Shown: in pieces, positions 44,168-53,697 of the stretch | Layout of the letters: every line of letters begins with the position of its first letter | Position numbering within the stretch: the stretch's first letter is position 1 | Source: Caulobacteraceae bacterium | GTDB taxonomy: Bacteria > Pseudomonadota > Alphaproteobacteria > Caulobacterales > Caulobacteraceae | Length of the DNA stretch: 64,000 nt | Assembly: GCA_027489335.1 (NCBI GenBank) | Contig: JAIXZX010000005.1 | Span: 213,125 to 277,124, forward strand | Reading direction: 5' to 3' | Notes under the pieces: generated by a model | Databases searched by the model: none | Told to the model about the DNA's origin: nothing | What the model saw: the letters and a program-made list of their open reading frames with translations, nothing else | Position numbers and translations under genes: made by a program

Positions 44168-44979
44168 GCGCCTGGACCGTCATCGGGGCCGGCGGCTTCA
44201 TCGGCGGCCGGCTGACCCAGGCCCTGCGCGACCGGGGCGAGGCGGTCTATGCGCCGGCTCGCAGCGAGGCCGATCTGTTCGGCCGCGACCTCGGCCGGGT
44301 CTTCTATTGCGCGGGCCTCACCGGGGACTTCGCCGTCCGGCCCTTCGATACGGTGGAGGCTCACGTCACCCTGCTGGCCCAGGTGCTGGCCAAGGCCCGG
44401 TTCGAACGGCTGATCTATCTGTCTTCCACCCGGCTCTATGACAGCCTGGGCGCCGCTGGTGGGCGGGAGGACGACATCCTGGCCTTCGATCCGGCCGCCC
44501 CGCGCAACGTCTATGACCTCTCCAAGGCCCTGGGCGAGAACCTGACCTTGGCCAGGTCAGACGGCCGCGGCGCCGTCGCCCGCCTGTCCAACGTCTTTGA
44601 TCTGGCCGAGGGCGCCAGCGGCTTCCTGCCTGAACTGTTGCAGAAGGCGAGGCGGTCCCGGGTCATCACCCTGGACTCCGTTCCTGCCGCCGTGCGCGAC
44701 TACATCCACGCCGACGACGTGATCGCCGCCCTGCTGGCCATGGGCGAGGGGAACGCGCCGGGCGTGGTCAATGTGGCCAGCGGTCAGAACGTCTCCAACG
44801 CCGACCTGGCTGAGGTTTTCGGGCAGGCCGGGTGGACCCTGAACCTCGCGCCCGACCGCCCCATGCCCGCGGCGCCCCGCTGCGCCATCGACCGGCTCCG
44901 CGCTCTGGGGGTTGAGCCGCAGGACCCCCGCAGCCTGATCGCTCAGGCGCTGTCGGCTCCTGGCTTTTTCCTAGGCTAG
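44164..44979 (+). CDS. NAD(P)-dependent sugar epimerase/4-ketoreductase (SDR)
   Basis: WTVIGAGGFIGGRLTQALRDRGEAVYAPAR; LIYLSSTRLYDSLG…NVYDLSKALGE; GTGA overlap with preceding gene. Confidence 0.88.
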   Translation: MSAWTVIGAGGFIGGRLTQALRDRGEAVYAPARSEADLFGRDLGRVFYCAGLTGDFAVRPFDTVEAHVTLLAQVLAKARFERLIYLSSTRLYDSLGAAGGREDDILAFDPAAPRNVYDLSKALGENLTLARSDGRGAVARLSNVFDLAEGASGFLPELLQKARRSRVITLDSVPAAVRDYIHADDVIAALLAMGEGNAPGVVNVASGQNVSNADLAEVFGQAGWTLNLAPDRPMPAAPRCAIDRLRALGVEPQDPRSLIAQALSAPGFFLG

Positions 44980-47286
44980 GACCGGGGAGGGCGCCTGCTC
45001 GGCCGCGTGGTGGTTCACCACGGCGGCCTCCAGCATCTTGTAGAAGTCAGCGGCGAAGGCCTTGGTCTGGCCCAGTCGGCTGGCCTTGAGCGTCGGCCGC
45101 AGCTCGCGGCGCAGCTTGCGCAGCCGCTCCACATCGCCGGCCAGCCGCACCGCAGCCTCCAGATAGCCGTCCAGGTCGCCGGCGCAGAGGTCATGCAGGC
45201 CGGCATTGCCGAGGATCGAGCAGCTCAGACGCTCAAATAGGCCAGCCCCCACCAGGGTGACCACCGGCACGCCCATCCACAGGGACTCGCACGTCGTGGT
45301 GCCCCCGGTCTGGGGAAAGGTGTCCAGGGAGATGTCCATCTCGTTGTAGAAGGGCATATGCGCCCCGCGCACCGCCTCGAACCGCAGGCGATCGCGGCTG
45401 ACCCCCTCGGCCTCGAAGATGGCCGAGATATTGTCCCGGAAGGCGGCGGTGCCCCCTTCAGGCCGCACGAACATGAAGCGGGACCCTGGGACCGCGGCGG
45501 TCACCTTGGCCCATTCGGCCACCATGGCCCGGCTGTACTTATAGGGATTGTTGGCGGTCCCGAAGGTGACATAGCCGTTGGCCACCACCGGCGGCTCGGC
45601 GGCCATGGGCCGCTCAGGGAAGGCGAGCTCGCCCATGGCGATCCAGCTCGAGGGCATCAGCAAAGGCTTCTCGATCAGCAACTCGCGCCGCGGCGGCACG
45701 AGGTAGGGGTCGAGGATCAGATAGTCGATGGTGTCCAGGCCCGAGGAGTGCGGATAGCCGAGCCAGCTGGCCTGCAGCGGCGCGGCCTTCCAGGCCATCA
45801 CATTGAGCTTGTTCATGTGGGTCGAGCCGCCCAGCTCGATCAGCATGTCGAGCTGGTCGTCGCAGATCATCTGCGCCGCGTCGAAGTCGCTGATCTCCTG
45901 CTCCCAGCGGAACACGTCCACCAGTTCAGTGATGCGCTTCTGCAGGCTGTCTTCCTGCCCCTGATAATAGGAGTAGCAATAGATCTCGAAGCGATCGCGG
46001 GGGATGTGCTCGAACAGGGGCAGGGAGAAATAGGCCACCGGATGCATGCGCAGGTCTGACGACATGATCCCGATGCGGATCTTGCCGTTGTCCGGGCGGG
46101 GCGTCGTCGGCCGCCGCAGGGGATAGCGCTTCACCCGCTCCTGCACATACTCGCCCCAGCTGCGATGCTGATGGATCAGCTCATCGCGATCCTCCGGGGT
46201 CTTCACCCGCGAGAGCTGGCTCAGCAGGGCGGTATGGCGGCCCTGATCGGCCCACAGCCGCCCCGTCTCCCTGAAGTCGCAGACCTCATCCAGACCGGCG
46301 AAATCGGCGACGCGGGACAGAACCTCCGACGCCACCTTCAACTGCGCCGGCCCCTTCAGCTCGCCCACCACCCGGGCCGCCTTCAGTTCGGTATAGGCGT
46401 CGTCCAGGTGGGCCGCCTCGTCCCCATGCCGTGAGCGCACCAGGCTTTCCACCAGGGCCATCCGGTAATCGAGGTCGTCCGGCTTCATCTCCACCGCCTT
46501 TCGAAGGTGGATGTTGGCCCGCGGACGGTCGAAATCGGTGATCACCCCGCCCAGCTGATAATGCGCCCAGGCTTCATTGGGATGAGCCTCCAGCACCTCC
46601 TTCAGATAGGCCTCGGCTTGGCGAAGCTTCTGACCCCGTCGGATGGCCACGGCCTTGGCCTCCATCAGCCGGGGGATGGGGTTGATCTTCAGGGCCTCGT
46701 CCAGCACGGCCACAGCCGCATCTGCGTTCTTGGTCTCCGCCAGCAGGGCCGACAGGTCCAGCCAGGCGTCGATCAGGTCCGGCTTCAGCCGCGCGGCGAG
46801 CCGGAACCGCATCTCGGCCTTGTCGAATTCATCCGAACGCCAAAGGCCGCGACCGAGAGCCCGCTGCATCTCGGCGTTGGTCGGGGCGGCCCGCACCAGC
46901 CGGCTGAAGATGGCCACCGCACCGGGCCCGTCCTTCAGATCATTGAGGACATTGCCCTTGTTCTGCAGCAGACCGTCATTCTTCGGCTGGATCTTAAGAC
47001 CGGCGTCCAGCGCCTTCAGCGCCTCCTCGGGCTCGCCGGCCCGCCGCAGGCAGACGCCAAGAATGTTCCAGAGCTCCGTGTCGCGGGGATAGACCTCAAG
47101 TCCCGCCCGACACCACTGGGCGCCCTTGGCGTACATGCCCTTCCGAAACAGCAGGCTGGTGAAGTTCCGATAGAGTTGCTGGGCCGAGCGCGGCTCATCC
47201 GTCAGGAGGGCCTCGATCAGGGCGACGCCCTCCTCGAGACGGCCAGCCCTCAAGGCGGCGTCGGCTTCGGCGATCCGATCGGTCAT
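44971..47286 (-). CDS. TPR-containing SPINDLY/O-GlcNAc transferase-like glycosyltransferase (GT41-type)
   Basis: N-terminal TPR units; RIGIMSSDLRMHPVAYFSLPLFEHI…MLIELGGSTHMNKLNVMAWKAAPLQASWLGYPHSSGLDTIDYLILD…ARLGQTKAF-type C-terminus. Confidence 0.92.
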   Translation of the reverse strand: MTDRIAEADAALRAGRLEEGVALIEALLTDEPRSAQQLYRNFTSLLFRKGMYAKGAQWCRAGLEVYPRDTELWNILGVCLRRAGEPEEALKALDAGLKIQPKNDGLLQNKGNVLNDLKDGPGAVAIFSRLVRAAPTNAEMQRALGRGLWRSDEFDKAEMRFRLAARLKPDLIDAWLDLSALLAETKNADAAVAVLDEALKINPIPRLMEAKAVAIRRGQKLRQAEAYLKEVLEAHPNEAWAHYQLGGVITDFDRPRANIHLRKAVEMKPDDLDYRMALVESLVRSRHGDEAAHLDDAYTELKAARVVGELKGPAQLKVASEVLSRVADFAGLDEVCDFRETGRLWADQGRHTALLSQLSRVKTPEDRDELIHQHRSWGEYVQERVKRYPLRRPTTPRPDNGKIRIGIMSSDLRMHPVAYFSLPLFEHIPRDRFEIYCYSYYQGQEDSLQKRITELVDVFRWEQEISDFDAAQMICDDQLDMLIELGGSTHMNKLNVMAWKAAPLQASWLGYPHSSGLDTIDYLILDPYLVPPRRELLIEKPLLMPSSWIAMGELAFPERPMAAEPPVVANGYVTFGTANNPYKYSRAMVAEWAKVTAAVPGSRFMFVRPEGGTAAFRDNISAIFEAEGVSRDRLRFEAVRGAHMPFYNEMDISLDTFPQTGGTTTCESLWMGVPVVTLVGAGLFERLSCSILGNAGLHDLCAGDLDGYLEAAVRLAGDVERLRKLRRELRPTLKASRLGQTKAFAADFYKMLEAAVVNHHAAEQAPSPVLA

Positions 47287-47347
47287 GACCTGGTCCTGGG
47301 AAACGGCGTCCTACGCCCACGCCCGGGGCGCGGGAGTCGCCGTGATC

Positions 47348-47680
47348 CTAATGACCTGCCGTGCCGGCGCCAACCGCATCGCCTGCGCGCTGGCGCCTCG
47401 CCACATGGTCGGGGCGGGAGAAGCGCCACTTCATGGCCAGGATCAGGGCCGACAGCGTGAGGCACACGGAATTGGTCAGCATCACCGGCAGACTGCCAAT
47501 CATCACGCCATAGGTGACCCACAGGCTGAAGCCCGTCACCGTCACCACATACATCCGAAGGGAGATCGAGCTGGCGTCCCGCTCTCGCCAGGTCTTGAGG
47601 ATCTGTGGGGTGAAGCTCACCATGGAACAGAGGCCGGCGGAGAAGCCGATTACCTCCGGGAGCAGGGCGTTCTCGTCCAT
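47348..47680 (-). CDS. SemiSWEET (PQ-loop) sugar transporter family protein
   Basis: VIGFSAGLCSMVSFTPQILKTWRERDASSISLRMYVVTVTGFSLWVTYGVMIGSLPVMLTN. Confidence 0.88.
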   Translation of the reverse strand: MDENALLPEVIGFSAGLCSMVSFTPQILKTWRERDASSISLRMYVVTVTGFSLWVTYGVMIGSLPVMLTNSVCLTLSALILAMKWRFSRPDHVARRQRAGDAVGAGTAGH

Positions 47681-47682
47681 CC

Positions 47683-48144
47683 CTAGGCCGCCGGCGCCGT
47701 CTGATCGACGCCCCAGCGGCCGACGAAGCTGTCCGACAGGGCCAGACCCGGCGGCGGTGGCCCGGGCGCCGCGCCATCCTGGAGGCAGCGGGCCAGGAAT
47801 GTCAGGGCGCGACGGACGGCGCGGTCCGAATAAGGCTTGCCGATCACCCCGCAGGCGCCCGCAAGGTCGTCGGGCAGCCGCTTCACATTGGCGGTCATGA
47901 ACAGGACGATCGCCCCGGCCTGCTCGGCGATCTCCCGGGCGGCGTCTACCCCCGTCGGACCATCGGAAAGGTGGACATCCACCAGGGCGATATCGGGTTT
48001 CAGATCCTGCGCCAGGCGAACGGCGTCGGCGGAATCAAGCGCGTGGCCCACCTCGACGCAGCCGGCCTCGCGGACCAGAAATCCGAGCTCGACGGCGAGC
48101 AGGACCTCATCTTCGACGATCAGCACCGACAGGGGTCGTGACAT
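47683..48144 (-). CDS. lovR: single-domain response regulator, LovR-like
   Basis: LSVLIVEDEVLLAVELGFLVREAG…PDIALVDVHLSDGPTGVDAAREI…VIGKPYSDRAVRRAL; adjacent to LOV kinase. Confidence 0.85.
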   Translation of the reverse strand: MSRPLSVLIVEDEVLLAVELGFLVREAGCVEVGHALDSADAVRLAQDLKPDIALVDVHLSDGPTGVDAAREIAEQAGAIVLFMTANVKRLPDDLAGACGVIGKPYSDRAVRRALTFLARCLQDGAAPGPPPPGLALSDSFVGRWGVDQTAPAA

Positions 48145-48157
48145 GGGGTTGGCTGGC

Positions 48158-49234
48158 CTATCCATGGGCGGGAAGCTTCAGAATGGCCCGCAGGCCCGGC
48201 TCACCGGCTTCAAAGGTCAGGGTGGCGCGCAACTGCTGCGCCAGCAGGTTGGTGATGGTCAGGCCAAAGCCCTGATCGAAGGCGCCGCCCTCAGGCAGGC
48301 CCGGTCCGTCATCACAGACCTCGATCACATAGTGGCCGTTCAGACGGCGCACCTGAATGCTCAACCGACCAGGGTGACCGGGCGTCAGGCCATGCTTGAA
48401 AGCGTTGTCCACCAGTTCGTTGACGGCCAGGGCCAGGGGGGCGGCTTGGGCTGCGGGAATATCGACCCGCTCAAGATCAAGGTGGATCTCCACCTCCTCC
48501 CGGCCGGAGGAGACATCGCCCATCAGGTCGCGGATGAAGGTCGCCACGTCGAACCGCTCCAGATCGTGGCTCTGGAACAGGCGTCGGTGCACCGTGGCGA
48601 TGGCGCTCACCCGCGACAGCATGCTCTGCAGGGCCGCCCGGGTGGCGTCATCCAGGGTTCGCCGGGTCTGCAGCACCAGGAGCGAAGTGATGAGCTGGAG
48701 GTTGTTCTTGACCCGGTGGTCCACCTCATGGAGCAGGGCGGTGCGGTCGGCCAGGGCCTGCTGGGCCGTGAGGGCCTGTTCGGCCGCGGCGGCTTCAAGG
48801 GCTGCCTCTGCCGCCTTGCGGGCGGTCACGTCCACCTGCGAGCCGATATAGTAGACGAGCTGGCCCTTGGCGTCGCGCACCGGACTGATCTGCAGGGCGT
48901 TCCAGAACGGCTCGCCATCCTTGCGGTAGTTCAGCACGTCGACATTGGTCGGCTCACCGTTGGCGATGGCGTTGGCGAGGGCCTTGATGACGTCAGTGTC
49001 GGTGTCGGGTCCCTGCAGGAACCTGCAGTTGCGGCCCATCACCTCATCGCGGCGATAGCCGCTCATGTTCAGGAAGGCGTCGTTGGCGAAGACGATGGGC
49101 ATGTCGGGCGCCTGGGCGTCGACGATGATCATCGACATCCGGGTGGCGTGAACGGCCGCGGCGAATGGATCATCGATCCCCGCGCGAGGAGCCAGAAGGC
49201 TATCGGCCAAAAATCTGTTTCCTTGTTCCGACAT
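48158..49234 (-). CDS. lovK: LOV-domain HWE/HisKA_2-type histidine kinase, LovK-like
   Basis: LOV signature GRNCRFLQGPDTD (Cys codon at 49025-49027); H-box EVDHRVKNNLQLITSLLVLQ; ATPase domain ELVDNAFKHG. Confidence 0.92.
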   Translation of the reverse strand: MSEQGNRFLADSLLAPRAGIDDPFAAAVHATRMSMIIVDAQAPDMPIVFANDAFLNMSGYRRDEVMGRNCRFLQGPDTDTDVIKALANAIANGEPTNVDVLNYRKDGEPFWNALQISPVRDAKGQLVYYIGSQVDVTARKAAEAALEAAAAEQALTAQQALADRTALLHEVDHRVKNNLQLITSLLVLQTRRTLDDATRAALQSMLSRVSAIATVHRRLFQSHDLERFDVATFIRDLMGDVSSGREEVEIHLDLERVDIPAAQAAPLALAVNELVDNAFKHGLTPGHPGRLSIQVRRLNGHYVIEVCDDGPGLPEGGAFDQGFGLTITNLLAQQLRATLTFEAGEPGLRAILKLPAHG

Positions 49235-49337
49235 GCTCGACGCCGACCTACCCCCGGATGCTGCAAACGCCGGCTTCCGGCCCGGGTTCCATGCCGGCGC
49301 TTCCGCGCGAGGTTGGCTGGACGACCTGTGTTTGACG

Positions 49338-49354
49338 TGTCACGCCAATGTCAC
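49338..49354 (+). promoter_or_regulatory. candidate Pho box upstream of phoR
   Basis: TGTCACGCCAATGTCAC: two TGTCAC units 11 bp apart, between lovK and phoR starts. Confidence 0.55.
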
Positions 49355-49395
49355 ACCCGTCCGGCTTGGTGGATGATCCGGCGAACGGAGATTCG

Positions 49396-50841
49396 ATGGT
49401 GCCGCAGCCGACCCAACCCCTGCCTATGAGACCGCGTCGCGGCTTCGTGGCGCAGCCCGTCGTCCTCACCGGTCTGGCCGGCGGTCTCGCCCTGCTGGCC
49501 CTGGCCGTGGCGAGCGGGGCGCACCTTCTGCTGGTCGTGGTCCTGGCCTTGATCCTGGGGACCGTGACTCTGTCGCAGGCGAGGCGGGCCCGGGGCGAGG
49601 CCGGCCGTCTGCAGGCCGAGGTCGCCCAGACCCATGTGGAGGTGGCCGCCGGCGCGGTGACCCTGCCCTACACCTCGGTGCTGAACGCCTTGCCGGATCC
49701 GGTGATGGTGATCTCCGCCCATGAGCCCGACGATCTCACCGGCCGCCGTTTTGTCATGGTCAACAGGGCGGGCCGCCGGGTGCTGAAGATTCAGCGTGAG
49801 GCCGGCCTTCTGGTCACCGCCATCCGCGACCCGGACGTCCTGGAGGTGGTGGACGAGGCCCTGTTCGGCGGCCTGGAAGGTGAAGCGGTCTATGAGACGG
49901 GCGGGGTGCAGGAGCGGATCTTCCGGGTCTATGCCCGGCCTCTAGGCGCGTCTGGCGATGGCGGACGACTGGCCCTGCTGGTCCTGCATGACGAGACCGA
50001 TATCCGCCGGGTGGAGCGGATGCGCGCTGACTTCCTGGCCAACGCCAGCCATGAGCTGCGCACCCCGCTGGCCTCGCTCTCAGGCTTTATCGAGACCCTG
50101 CGCGGCCATGCCCGCGGCGACGAGGGCGCCCGGGACCGCTTCCTGGGGATCATGCATGTCCAGGCCGAGCGAATGTCGCGGCTGATCGATGACCTGATGT
50201 CGCTCAGCCGCATCGAACTGAATGAGCATGTGCGGCCCCTGGAGGATGTCGACCTGGCCGCCGCCCTGCTGGACGTGGTGGACGCCCTGGCGCCCCTGGC
50301 CCGCGACAAGGGCGTGGCCCTGGAGGTCGACGCGCCGCCCCGGGGCGCGGTGACCATCACTGGCGATCGCGACCAGGTGATCCAGGTGGCCCAGAACCTG
50401 GTGGACAACGCCCTGAAATACTCCCCGGCGGAGGGACGTATTCGCATCCTGCTGCAGACCGATCTCAGCGCTGAGGCCTGCGTCGCGCCGCGGATGGAAC
50501 TGGCCGCCCGCATGTCCCTCCTGACTCCCGATCATGGGCCGGAGCGGTTCGCCGCCCTGTCGGTGATCGACTCAGGGCCCGGCATGGATCGCGAACATCT
50601 GCCCAGGCTGACCGAACGCTTCTATCGGGTGGAGGGTCAGAAGAGCGGCGAGAAGCTGGGAACGGGACTTGGCCTCGCCATCGTCAAGCACATCGTCAAC
50701 CGTCACAGAGGCGGGGTGGCGGTCGAAAGCCGACCCGGCCACGGCGCCGTCTTCACGGCCTATTTCCCCCTGGCGCGGCGGGCCGCCGAAGCTGAACGGC
50801 AGCTCGATATGGTCCCTGACGATGTAATAAAACTGTCATGA
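49396..50841 (+). CDS. phoR: phosphate regulon sensor histidine kinase PhoR
   Basis: PAS domain then RMRADFLANASHELRTPLASLSGFIETLRGHA; GTGLGLAIVKHIVNRHRGG; upstream of pst operon. Confidence 0.93.
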   Translation: MVPQPTQPLPMRPRRGFVAQPVVLTGLAGGLALLALAVASGAHLLLVVVLALILGTVTLSQARRARGEAGRLQAEVAQTHVEVAAGAVTLPYTSVLNALPDPVMVISAHEPDDLTGRRFVMVNRAGRRVLKIQREAGLLVTAIRDPDVLEVVDEALFGGLEGEAVYETGGVQERIFRVYARPLGASGDGGRLALLVLHDETDIRRVERMRADFLANASHELRTPLASLSGFIETLRGHARGDEGARDRFLGIMHVQAERMSRLIDDLMSLSRIELNEHVRPLEDVDLAAALLDVVDALAPLARDKGVALEVDAPPRGAVTITGDRDQVIQVAQNLVDNALKYSPAEGRIRILLQTDLSAEACVAPRMELAARMSLLTPDHGPERFAALSVIDSGPGMDREHLPRLTERFYRVEGQKSGEKLGTGLGLAIVKHIVNRHRGGVAVESRPGHGAVFTAYFPLARRAAEAERQLDMVPDDVIKLS

Positions 50842-50850
50842 AACTGTCGC
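50833..50850 (+). promoter_or_regulatory. Pho box overlapping phoR stop codon, upstream of pstC
   Basis: CTGTCATGAAACTGTCGC: near-consensus direct repeats with 11-bp period. Confidence 0.88.
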
Positions 50851-50956
50851 GTTTGATCAGCAAACGGAGGGCAGTTTCCGCCCGGCGCGGACAGGGGCGG
50901 AGTTTGTCCGCCCGAACCGCATGACGCGCGCGACGAGCGGCAAGACGAAGGCCTGA

Positions 50957-52399
50957 ATGCTCATCTGGATCGCCCTTCTGGGGCTCATCCTGTTTTCCGT
51001 TTCGGCCTATGTGGCCGGTCGCCGCAAAGTGCTGAGCGCTGCGGGCGGACGTGCGCGCCTGATGCACTCCCTCCCGGGCTATCACGGGGCCTACCTCGCC
51101 CTGTGGACGGCAGCCCCGGCTATCATCCTCCTGCTCCTGGTGAGCATGTTCGGCGCCCAGGTCGAAGAGGTCGTGCTCCGCGCCGACCCGCCGGCCGCCG
51201 TCTCCGCTCTGCCGGGCAGCACCCAGGACGTCTTCTACAACGACGTGGTGGCCACCGTGACGGGCGGCCAGATCAGCCAGACCGTCTATGACGGCGCGCT
51301 GGGCGAAGCCTTCGCCGAAAAGCTGGTCCAGGCCCGCGACATTCACCGGAACCTGACGACCGGCGCGCTGATCGCAGCCTTCGTCCTGGCCCTGGCCGGC
51401 GCCGCCATGGCCTGGCCGCGCCTCAGCGCCGACTTCGCCGCCCGCCCCCGGGTGGAGCGCTGGATCGCCGTCCTCTTCCTGGCCTGCTCGGTGGTGGCGG
51501 TGCTGACCACCCTGGGCATCGTCGCCTCTCTGGTCTGGGAGAGCTGGCGCTTCTTCCAGGTCGTGCCGGTCTTTGAGTTCCTGTTCGGTCTCACCTGGGA
51601 CCCGCAGATCGCCATCCGCGCCGATCAAGTCGCCTCGTCGGGCGCCTTCGGCGCCGTGCCCCTGTTCATGGGCACCTTCCTGATCATGATGATCGCCATG
51701 ACGGTGGCCGCGCCCGTCGGGCTGTTCGCGGCCATCTATCTCTCGGAATATGCCGGGCCGACGGTGCGCGCGGTGGTCAAGCCGCTGCTGGAGATCCTCG
51801 CCGGCATCCCCACGGTGGTCTACGGCTTCTTCGCGGCCCTGACGGTCGGACCCCTGTTCCGCGGCTTCTTCAACAGCATCGGCGCCCAGTTCATCGGCGG
51901 CCCCCTGGACGGGCTTGGCCTCTATCTGATGCAGGTGCAGAACCAGATGGCTCTGGTCGCAGGCGCGGTGATGGGCATCATGCTGATCCCGTTCGTCTCC
52001 TCCCTGTCGGACGACATCATCAATGCGGTGCCCCAGTCCCTGCGGGACGGCTCGCTGGCCATGGGCGCGACGCGGTCTGAAACCATCACCCGGGTGATCA
52101 TGCCCGCCGCCCTGCCGGGCGTCATGGGCGCGCTGCTGCTCGCCGTCTCACGGGCCGTGGGCGAGACCATGATCGTCACCATGGCCGCCGGGCTTCAGGC
52201 CCGCGCCACCTTCAATCCGCTGGATACGGTCACCACGGTGACGGTGCAGATCGTCACCCTGCTCACCGGCGACCAGGAGTTCGACAGCCCCAAGACCCTG
52301 TCGGCCTTCGGTCTTGGCCTGACCCTGTTCCTGATCACCCTCATGCTCAACATCGTCGCCCTGCGGATCGTGCAGCGCTACCGGGAACAGTATGACTGA
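50957..52399 (+). CDS. pstC: phosphate ABC transporter permease PstC
   Basis: APVGLFAAIYLSEYAGPTVRAVVKPLLEILAGIPTVVYGFFAALTVGP; SLAMGATRSETITRVIMPAALPG. Confidence 0.96.
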   Translation: MLIWIALLGLILFSVSAYVAGRRKVLSAAGGRARLMHSLPGYHGAYLALWTAAPAIILLLLVSMFGAQVEEVVLRADPPAAVSALPGSTQDVFYNDVVATVTGGQISQTVYDGALGEAFAEKLVQARDIHRNLTTGALIAAFVLALAGAAMAWPRLSADFAARPRVERWIAVLFLACSVVAVLTTLGIVASLVWESWRFFQVVPVFEFLFGLTWDPQIAIRADQVASSGAFGAVPLFMGTFLIMMIAMTVAAPVGLFAAIYLSEYAGPTVRAVVKPLLEILAGIPTVVYGFFAALTVGPLFRGFFNSIGAQFIGGPLDGLGLYLMQVQNQMALVAGAVMGIMLIPFVSSLSDDIINAVPQSLRDGSLAMGATRSETITRVIMPAALPGVMGALLLAVSRAVGETMIVTMAAGLQARATFNPLDTVTTVTVQIVTLLTGDQEFDSPKTLSAFGLGLTLFLITLMLNIVALRIVQRYREQYD

Positions 52400-53693
52400 C
52401 GCGGCCCTCACCCCCGCCCAGGCCGCCAAGGCCCGAGTCCGCGCCGACGCCGAAGCCCTGCTGAAGCGTCGCTACCGGGCCGAGGCGCGGTTCGTCTTCT
52501 ACGGCCGCGCAGCCATCATTCTGGCGCTCGCCTTCCTGGTTCTGCTCCTCGGGCGGATCGGCCTGCAGGGCTATTCCACCTTTACCGACTACCGGGTCAG
52601 CCTGCCGGTTCAGATCAACGCCGACCGGGTGGACATGTCCGATCTGGCCGGCTCGAACTTCAATCTGATGGTCGCCGAATCGGCTCTGGCCCTGCTGGGC
52701 GAGACCGACGATCCTTATGGGGAGGCGTCGGGCGAGATGATGGCCATCCTGTCGGGCGACCTGGGCTTCCAGATCCTCGACCGCCTGCGGGAAGACCCGT
52801 CCCTGGTGGGCCAGACCATCACCGTCGAAGGCCCAATGAAGGCCAACGCCAGCCTCTACTACAAGGGTCAGATCAGCCGCGACACAGAGGTCGGCGGCCG
52901 GCTGCTGAGCGACCGGCAGCTGGACTGGCTGGATGAGCTGCGCGAGCGCGATCTGGTCTCCGGCGGCTTCAACTGGACCTTCCTGACACGGTCAGACTCC
53001 ACCGAGCCCGAGCAGGCCGGCGTCTGGGGGGCCGTGGTCGGTTCAGCCATGATGCTGTTCGTCACCGCCCTGCTGGCCGCGCCGATCGGCGTGCTGGCCG
53101 CCACCTATCTCGAAGAGTTCGCGCCCAAGAATCGGTGGACCGACATCATCGAGGTGAACATCAACAACCTCGCCGCCGTGCCCTCGATCATCTACGGCCT
53201 GCTGGGCCTGGCGGTGTTCATCAACGTGCTGGCGGTGCCCAGGTCCTCGCCCCTTCTGGGGGGCCTTGTCCTGGCGCTCATGTCCCTGCCGACCATCATC
53301 ATCGCCACCAGGTCGGCCCTGCGCGCGGTGCCGCCGTCGATCCGCGAAGCGGCCCTGGCCGTGGGCGCCTCGCGCACCCAGACCGTCTTCCACCATGTCC
53401 TGCCGCTGGCCATGCCTGGCATGATGACCGGCGTGATCCTCTCCCTGGCCCATGCCCTGGGTGAGACCGCACCGCTTCTGATGATCGGCATGGTCTCCTT
53501 CGTGCCGGGCGCGCCCGAGACCCTGACCAGCGCAGCCACCGTGCTGCCGGTGCAGATCTTCATCTGGGAGAACGCCTCGGAGCGGGCCTTCCATGAACGC
53601 ACGGCTGCGGCCATCATCGTGCTGCTGGTCTTCATGGTGCTGATGAACCTGATTGCGGTGCTGGTGCGCCGCCGCTTCGAACGCCGCTGGTGA
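52392..53693 (+). CDS. pstA: phosphate ABC transporter permease PstA
   Basis: [86 protein letters not shown]. Confidence 0.96.
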   Translation: MTDAALTPAQAAKARVRADAEALLKRRYRAEARFVFYGRAAIILALAFLVLLLGRIGLQGYSTFTDYRVSLPVQINADRVDMSDLAGSNFNLMVAESALALLGETDDPYGEASGEMMAILSGDLGFQILDRLREDPSLVGQTITVEGPMKANASLYYKGQISRDTEVGGRLLSDRQLDWLDELRERDLVSGGFNWTFLTRSDSTEPEQAGVWGAVVGSAMMLFVTALLAAPIGVLAATYLEEFAPKNRWTDIIEVNINNLAAVPSIIYGLLGLAVFINVLAVPRSSPLLGGLVLALMSLPTIIIATRSALRAVPPSIREAALAVGASRTQTVFHHVLPLAMPGMMTGVILSLAHALGETAPLLMIGMVSFVPGAPETLTSAATVLPVQIFIWENASERAFHERTAAAIIVLLVFMVLMNLIAVLVRRRFERRW

Positions 53694-53697
53694 TCCC

